Positions 60,028-64,000 of a stretch of DNA of 64,000 nt are shown here, piece by piece. The translations under genes were made by a program, and so were the position numbers. Source of the stretch: a virus. The stretch covers positions 41,120 to 105,119 of the IMG/VR virus record IMGVR_UViG_3300046007_003307; one strand, written 5' to 3'. The notes beneath the pieces are model-generated. The model had not been told where the DNA came from and made no database searches. It saw only the letters and a program-made list of their open reading frames with translations. Numbering within the stretch: position 1 is the stretch's first letter; each line of letters begins with the position of its first letter.

Positions 60028-60500
60028 CTTACTTCCGTTCTACCATTGCCCAGATCACGTCTACGTTCATTGCGTTTTGATGGATCGGCTTGATCTTGTT
60101 CGTATGATTCTGTGATTACATTGCGACATATTGCTTTGAACCAATTATCTACAATATCAGCATCTGTTCGACCTTGATAGCCTGCACGTATTAAGTTGGC
60201 TACAAATTTATCATTCCAATCTAATTCAAATGCACCATTACCTGGATCATCGGGATCTAAATCCATACTTAATATCTTTACCCAAGGTTCGCCATTTTTA
60301 GTAGCAAGTTTTTTGTCTGGATCTTCTACTACTTTCTTTTTACTAGCACGTGGCTTTTTAGGTTTAATAGCCGCTGGATCTGCACTAGCAACCTTGGGTG
60401 TTTTAACCTGTGTACGTTTCTTGCCTTCGGTTATAGGCGCAATCTTACCTGTTTCAGGCTGAGCTATATTTGTTAATACATTTTTAATTTTATTCCACAT
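60024..60500 (-). CDS. Conserved phage protein (158 aa)
   Basis: ATG 60500 is chosen: GGGGGAA lies just upstream and the previous gene ends 2 bases before it. Residues 1-65 are Lys/Pro/Ala-rich and disordered (KTPKVASADPAAIKPKKPRASKKK). The folded C-terminal half has PWVKILSMDLDPDDPGNGAFELDWNDKFVANLIRAGYQG and ends in NERRRDLGNGRTEVS. This second half matches proteins I know from T4-like marine phages, role unknown. The basic tail suggests DNA binding. Confidence 0.62.
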   Translation of the reverse strand: MWNKIKNVLTNIAQPETGKIAPITEGKKRTQVKTPKVASADPAAIKPKKPRASKKKVVEDPDKKLATKNGEPWVKILSMDLDPDDPGNGAFELDWNDKFVANLIRAGYQGRTDADIVDNWFKAICRNVITESYEQDQADPSKRNERRRDLGNGRTEVS

Positions 60501-60501
60501 A

Positions 60502-61350
60502 CTATTTCCCCCAACTGTTGCCCCAAAGATCAACATGTAATCTTGGGCTGTAATAATAACCGCGTAGCATTGCTTCGTCTGCTATATGAAACTTGTTACC
60601 ATCATACACACTAACAACACCACCAACTGGCATAACATAAACTACGCCTGTAAAGCCTGCAGCCCTGTATGCTGCCACAGCACGATCAACTTCATCAAAG
60701 TCATTGGGCGTTTCGATAACAAACTTGAGATAAGTTGTACCAACCTTTTCATAGCTTGCTACAATCTCAGGTTTAATAGCATCTTCCCAAGTTTCACCGC
60801 TAGCACTTAACTTTGGACTTACACTAAATGTAATTTCACGTGCTTGTCTTTTCCATAGTTTCAAGTATGCGGCAAAGTCATCATGCAATGCCTGGGTGCC
60901 ATTTGTTTCAAATGTTAAGTTAAGCAAGTTAAACATGTCATCATGTGCTAACAACTTAGGAAATGACCGTTGCCATCCTAATAGTGGCTCACCACCTGTT
61001 ATAACTAAATGTACGTTGTTGCCATTAGCCTGTTGCCAATTGTTATTGGGCACAACATCTAGCATCTGCTTGACTGTTTCGTCTATGGATAACAATGGAC
61101 TTAAACTTTTAAAGCGTGGATCCCAACTAGCATAGCTATCACAGCCTGTATTAACAAGTGGCAGGTCGTTGTAGGTTTTGTACTGCTCAACTTTAACTAC
61201 ATTACGTTCTGTACTAATCTCACCACGTGGCATACCAAAGCCGCCGCAGGTAAAGTTACAGCCAAATGTACGTAGAAACAACGACGGGACACCAATAAAG
61301 CGTCCTTCGCCCTGCGCACTATAAAATATCTCACTGACTTTTAATTTCAT
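60502..61350 (-). CDS. queE: QueE-like 7-carboxy-7-deazaguanine synthase, radical SAM (282 aa)
   Basis: SAQGEGRFIGVPSLFLRTFGC is the QueE signature, with E15-G and R27. The cluster Cys are C31 and C35, but the third is C70 in TGCDSYASWD, after 34 residues instead of 2; GGEP lies at 119-122. QueE converts 6-carboxytetrahydropterin from QueD into 7-carboxy-7-deazaguanine, the precursor of queuosine or of deazaguanine DNA bases. Start 61350 overlaps the previous stop (TAATG); an upstream Met at 61377 is less likely. A QueC homologue is not in this window. Confidence 0.86.
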   Translation of the reverse strand: MKLKVSEIFYSAQGEGRFIGVPSLFLRTFGCNFTCGGFGMPRGEISTERNVVKVEQYKTYNDLPLVNTGCDSYASWDPRFKSLSPLLSIDETVKQMLDVVPNNNWQQANGNNVHLVITGGEPLLGWQRSFPKLLAHDDMFNLLNLTFETNGTQALHDDFAAYLKLWKRQAREITFSVSPKLSASGETWEDAIKPEIVASYEKVGTTYLKFVIETPNDFDEVDRAVAAYRAAGFTGVVYVMPVGGVVSVYDGNKFHIADEAMLRGYYYSPRLHVDLWGNSWGK

Positions 61351-61844
61351 TATCTTTCCCAAGGGTAAACAATCCAAACATCTTTTTCTGCTTTATTGAT
61401 AGATACTGCACAGTAATCAACACAGCGACTAAATTTACTAGACAAATTATCAACTAATACAGCTATTTTAACATTATTCCCCCAAACTTGCAACCAGTGT
61501 GCATCGGATGGATGGCAGCTATTTTGCCAATCGTTAGTAATCCAATCTAACGTAGCACCAGTATCGTTAATGTCATCTACAATAAGAATGTTTTTACCAT
61601 TGTATGCATCTTCTGCCATCCATAAATTACTTTCTGGACCGTTATCACTGTCGCGTAGACTAACCTTAAGTGTTTCCATAGGAATACCTAATGTATTACT
61701 CATGATAACAGCAGGTATTAGCCCTCCACGAGTAAGACCAACAATGTAGTCTGGACGCCAATTATCTTTATACATTTTAAATGAGATATCATTAACCATC
61801 TCATGAACGTGTACATAATCATAATACTTTTTATTAATATCCAT
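61350..61844 (-). CDS. Phosphoribosyltransferase (164 aa)
   Basis: Type I PRTase: PDYIVGLTRGGLIPAVIMS near residues 31-49 and the PRPP-binding loop NILIVDDINDTGAT at 85-98. Transfers ribose-5-phosphate from PRPP to a purine base, as in hypoxanthine or xanthine-guanine enzymes; the base cannot be predicted. No regulatory tail. AAGGA ribosome binding site upstream; stop overlaps queE start. Could also serve deazapurine salvage given the neighbouring queE. Confidence 0.85.
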   Translation of the reverse strand: MDINKKYYDYVHVHEMVNDISFKMYKDNWRPDYIVGLTRGGLIPAVIMSNTLGIPMETLKVSLRDSDNGPESNLWMAEDAYNGKNILIVDDINDTGATLDWITNDWQNSCHPSDAHWLQVWGNNVKIAVLVDNLSSKFSRCVDYCAVSINKAEKDVWIVYPWER

Positions 61845-61861
61845 AGTTCTTTACTTCCTTA

Positions 61862-63901
61862 TTAAAATGCCTTGACTAAACTTAGCCCAACTACGTTGTT
61901 TGATACACCACTTTGGTTTAGGTAATTCATTTGGTGTTCACCGTAGGCAATTACGTTCATTGATGCAGTGCGATATTTGTAGTATGCGCCAACATCGTAT
62001 TCATTTACAGATGGAGTAATGCTAACTTTTTCCTTAGAATAATTAACAGTACCGTTGGCATTATATCCTGTTGGTATATCCACATTAACCGTGCCTTGAT
62101 AGACTGTAACTGGTTGACTTAAGGTAGCACCGTAGCTGTGTGCATCTTGCGACCAATCTAATCCAACATTCCAACTGTAGCTTTGAGTTGCACTTACATT
62201 AGTAATCAACCCAGTGGACTGCATATTAGTTTCGGTTTGTCCTAACCAAACACTACCAAATGCACTCATATGTTTATTTAGGTCATAATGTCCAGTGAAG
62301 TTAGAAAATGTAGTAAAACTACTCTGTACTTGTCCTAACGCACCACTAATACTATTACCTACCCAAGTGTTTTGTTCATTTAACATACCAAAACCAACAC
62401 GCACGTTAGCCCTGTCATTTAACTTGGTAGTCTTACCAATTTCAGCTAGGCCTAAAGACGCAACATCGTTGGCACTGAACTTAAAGTCGTATTCGCCAGA
62501 CTGTAGTTTGGCATTAGCTGTGTAAAAGTTTAACTTATTATACGGATTAAATTCCTCGTAGAAGTTAGCTTTGGTATTTGGGTTAAAGTCGGCTCTAGCA
62601 CGTTTTGTATTTGCGGCCTTGCTCATGTCAACATAGTAATCACGTTCAAAATCATCAGTAACCATAACACTGCTTAATTTACTGCTGATTGCTGTTAACC
62701 CGCTGGATGTATTGGTACTGAACCCGCCCGACAATGCAATCTTATTAACCCTGCCAGTAGTGGGAATGCCTAATGCACCCACAGGTCGAGTGGCACGTTC
62801 TAAGTCAAGTAGGCCTTGACCGTGTATTTCTTTATTATAACCTGCAATATTCTTATTAGCCGTTACCATTAACAGTTTAACAATATTTTCAGCCTTCATA
62901 GTCGGCCACATTTGATTGATAACTGCAACACTGCCAGATACTACAGCCGCCGCTTGGCTAGTGCCTGTTTGTATATTATATGCATCACCAGTCTTACTTG
63001 CTGTGAACGCATTACCTGGCGCTAAGATATAGAAATCACTTACCCGATATAGATCCTTACACTGTCCGTTAACTACACTCCGACATATACTGCCTGCTCG
63101 GTTACTATAACCAGCAACAGCATCCTTATCAACGTCCCATGCACCTGCAATAATAACGCGACCGCCTAGAATTAACTTACCGTTAGCATCTGTGGCTGTG
63201 GCCAACGTACCCGGTTGCTCTGCATAAGCTCGTCCGCTATTACCGGCACTGTTGACTAATACCATGTTAGGACTTAATGCTGCGGCCCAGGTGTTAGGAT
63301 TTTCATTCATAAAAAATCTACCAACGTATCTCGGATCTTTGTTGGCCCAGGTTACGCCGTCACTTAACCTATACATATTTTTAAGATATGCCGCATCATA
63401 GGTATAGTTTGCTGAGATGTTAGCTACAATTGCACCAAGATCGCTGCCCCATTTTAATGCATTACGTGCCTGAGTAAAGTTAAACGCAGTATTATCTGTT
63501 ACTTTAGCAATAGCCAATTGTGCATCTGGTGCAACACCAGCCATACCAATACCATCCCAATTACCTGCGGCAATGCCAGCAAGTCCAGTACCATGTCCCT
63601 GTACATCAACTATGCCATTTTTACTTTTGATAAAGTCTCGAGTAGCAAATATACTACCTGCAAACTCTCGATGGTTGGCGTTAATACCACTATCGATAAT
63701 AAGAATTAAACTACCTTTACCTGTATAACCACGTGCCCATGCGGAACTGGCATTGATCTCTTTGAGAAAATCGTCACCAGTTTTGCCTTTGGCAATAGTG
63801 TCAGCGGTATATTCGCTGGTGTTATAGGGAGTTAAGTTTAACGTTTCGGCATTAGCACCAACCGATGCCGCTAGCAATAACGATAATATAGTACGTTTCA
63901 T
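61862..63901 (-). CDS. Subtilisin-like S8 protease with beta-barrel-like C-terminus (679 aa)
   Basis: Start 63901 has AAGGA 5-6 bases upstream; the frame continues 13 residues without one. Signal peptide MKRTILSLLLAASVGANA, cleaved after ANA. Subtilisin triad: D70 (LILIIDSGINANH), H103 (QGHGTGLAG) and S315 (GTSQAA), with G-ASN-type NSAGNSG between. The last 250 residues alternate hydrophobic and polar with GFGMLN, FGSVWLG and YSWNVGLDWS, and end LSLVKAF, a terminal Phe as in outer-membrane beta-barrels and autotransporters. Such a secreted protease is not usual in phages. It may cut envelope or surface proteins, or be acquired from a host. Own promoter upstream. Confidence 0.8.
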   Translation of the reverse strand: MKRTILSLLLAASVGANAETLNLTPYNTSEYTADTIAKGKTGDDFLKEINASSAWARGYTGKGSLILIIDSGINANHREFAGSIFATRDFIKSKNGIVDVQGHGTGLAGIAAGNWDGIGMAGVAPDAQLAIAKVTDNTAFNFTQARNALKWGSDLGAIVANISANYTYDAAYLKNMYRLSDGVTWANKDPRYVGRFFMNENPNTWAAALSPNMVLVNSAGNSGRAYAEQPGTLATATDANGKLILGGRVIIAGAWDVDKDAVAGYSNRAGSICRSVVNGQCKDLYRVSDFYILAPGNAFTASKTGDAYNIQTGTSQAAAVVSGSVAVINQMWPTMKAENIVKLLMVTANKNIAGYNKEIHGQGLLDLERATRPVGALGIPTTGRVNKIALSGGFSTNTSSGLTAISSKLSSVMVTDDFERDYYVDMSKAANTKRARADFNPNTKANFYEEFNPYNKLNFYTANAKLQSGEYDFKFSANDVASLGLAEIGKTTKLNDRANVRVGFGMLNEQNTWVGNSISGALGQVQSSFTTFSNFTGHYDLNKHMSAFGSVWLGQTETNMQSTGLITNVSATQSYSWNVGLDWSQDAHSYGATLSQPVTVYQGTVNVDIPTGYNANGTVNYSKEKVSITPSVNEYDVGAYYKYRTASMNVIAYGEHQMNYLNQSGVSNNVVGLSLVKAF

Positions 63902-63931
63902 ACACATCCTTTGAGGGTTAAGCGTATACAC

Positions 63932-63959
63932 ATTATACACTAATTTACAGAAAAGTCAA
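63932..63959 (-). promoter_or_regulatory. Sigma-70 promoter TTGACT-16-TATAAT for the S8 protease operon
   Basis: TTGACT (63954-63959) and TATAAT (63932-63937) on the minus strand, 16 bases apart, preceded by G (GTATAAT) like the other promoters. The predicted start is near 63925, giving a leader of about 24 bases with AAGGA. Confidence 0.72.
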
Positions 63960-64000
63960 CCGCTATATTAGCGCATATACTCCATTGTAACAATTTTACT

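Noticed and set aside
1-64000. tRNA genes, insertion sequences or integrase
   Set aside because: No transposase-like, integrase-like or tRNA cloverleaf sequence was recognised by eye. A tRNA scan would be needed to exclude a tRNA hidden in a coding region.

Overview
This window is part of the genome of a large tailed phage, most likely a T4-like myovirus of a Gram-negative bacterium from an aquatic habitat. The evidence is a T4 gp6-like baseplate protein followed by a 4,504-residue virion protein and fibre genes, T4-type nucleotide and DNA enzymes (thymidylate synthase, DHFR, dCMP deaminase, RNase H-like 5' nuclease), and many small conserved genes of the marine T4-like type. The DNA is AT-rich, genes overlap by a few bases, and there is no gap above 300 bases without a gene. 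No tRNA, insertion sequence, integrase or CRISPR array was recognised. The host is not identified. Near-consensus sigma-70 promoters, a secreted protein, a lipoprotein and an outer-membrane-type protease point to a proteobacterium. Family assignments rest on motifs and memory of the families, not on database searches.

Bases 1-19233 (+ strand) are late virion genes: the end of a gp6-like baseplate wedge protein, a giant structural protein containing an FG-GAP-like propeller, a small structural protein, two tandem paralogous tail-fibre-like proteins and a further fibre-like protein. ATAAATA-type late promoter sequences precede several of them. A 10-bp-stem terminator closes the block, and a consensus promoter (TTGACA-17-TATACT) sits directly against it.

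Bases 19310-39213 (+ strand) form one continuous operon of about 20 kb with overlapping genes. It holds glycosyltransferase-like proteins, three SGNH-hydrolase-like proteins, five radical SAM genes with six radical SAM domains, a NodU-type carbamoyltransferase, an APS-kinase-like P-loop protein, dCMP deaminase, an 802-residue repeat protein, and a 33-residue basic peptide gene. Together this looks like a decoration or modification pathway acting on virion proteins, the host surface or a peptide. The substrate is unknown.

Bases 39173-51989 (- strand) form a second continuous operon. Its distal end is a six-gene nucleotide-sugar set (two epimerase/aminotransferase pairs flanking a PIG-L deacetylase and a Gfo/Idh oxidoreductase), which probably supplies an activated amino sugar to the glycosyltransferases of the facing operon. 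Upstream lie thymidylate synthase, an SGNH protein, DHFR, several conserved small phage genes, a HIT protein and a HExxH/VWA protein.

Bases 52046-63901 (- strand) are short units, most starting with a TTGACA-N17-TATAAT promoter: MoxR ATPase (partner of the VWA protein), a small membrane protein, an LPD29-like protein, a SpoT-like HD hydrolase, a small lipoprotein with a secreted protein, conserved small genes, a DUF3307 membrane protein, QueD, a DnaQ-like exonuclease, the RNase H-like nuclease, another SGNH protein, QueE with an interrupted cysteine motif, a phosphoribosyltransferase, and a subtilisin-like protease with a signal peptide and a beta-barrel-like C-terminus. QueD and QueE suggest 7-deazaguanine synthesis, for DNA modification or queuosine. 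The protease is unusual for a phage.
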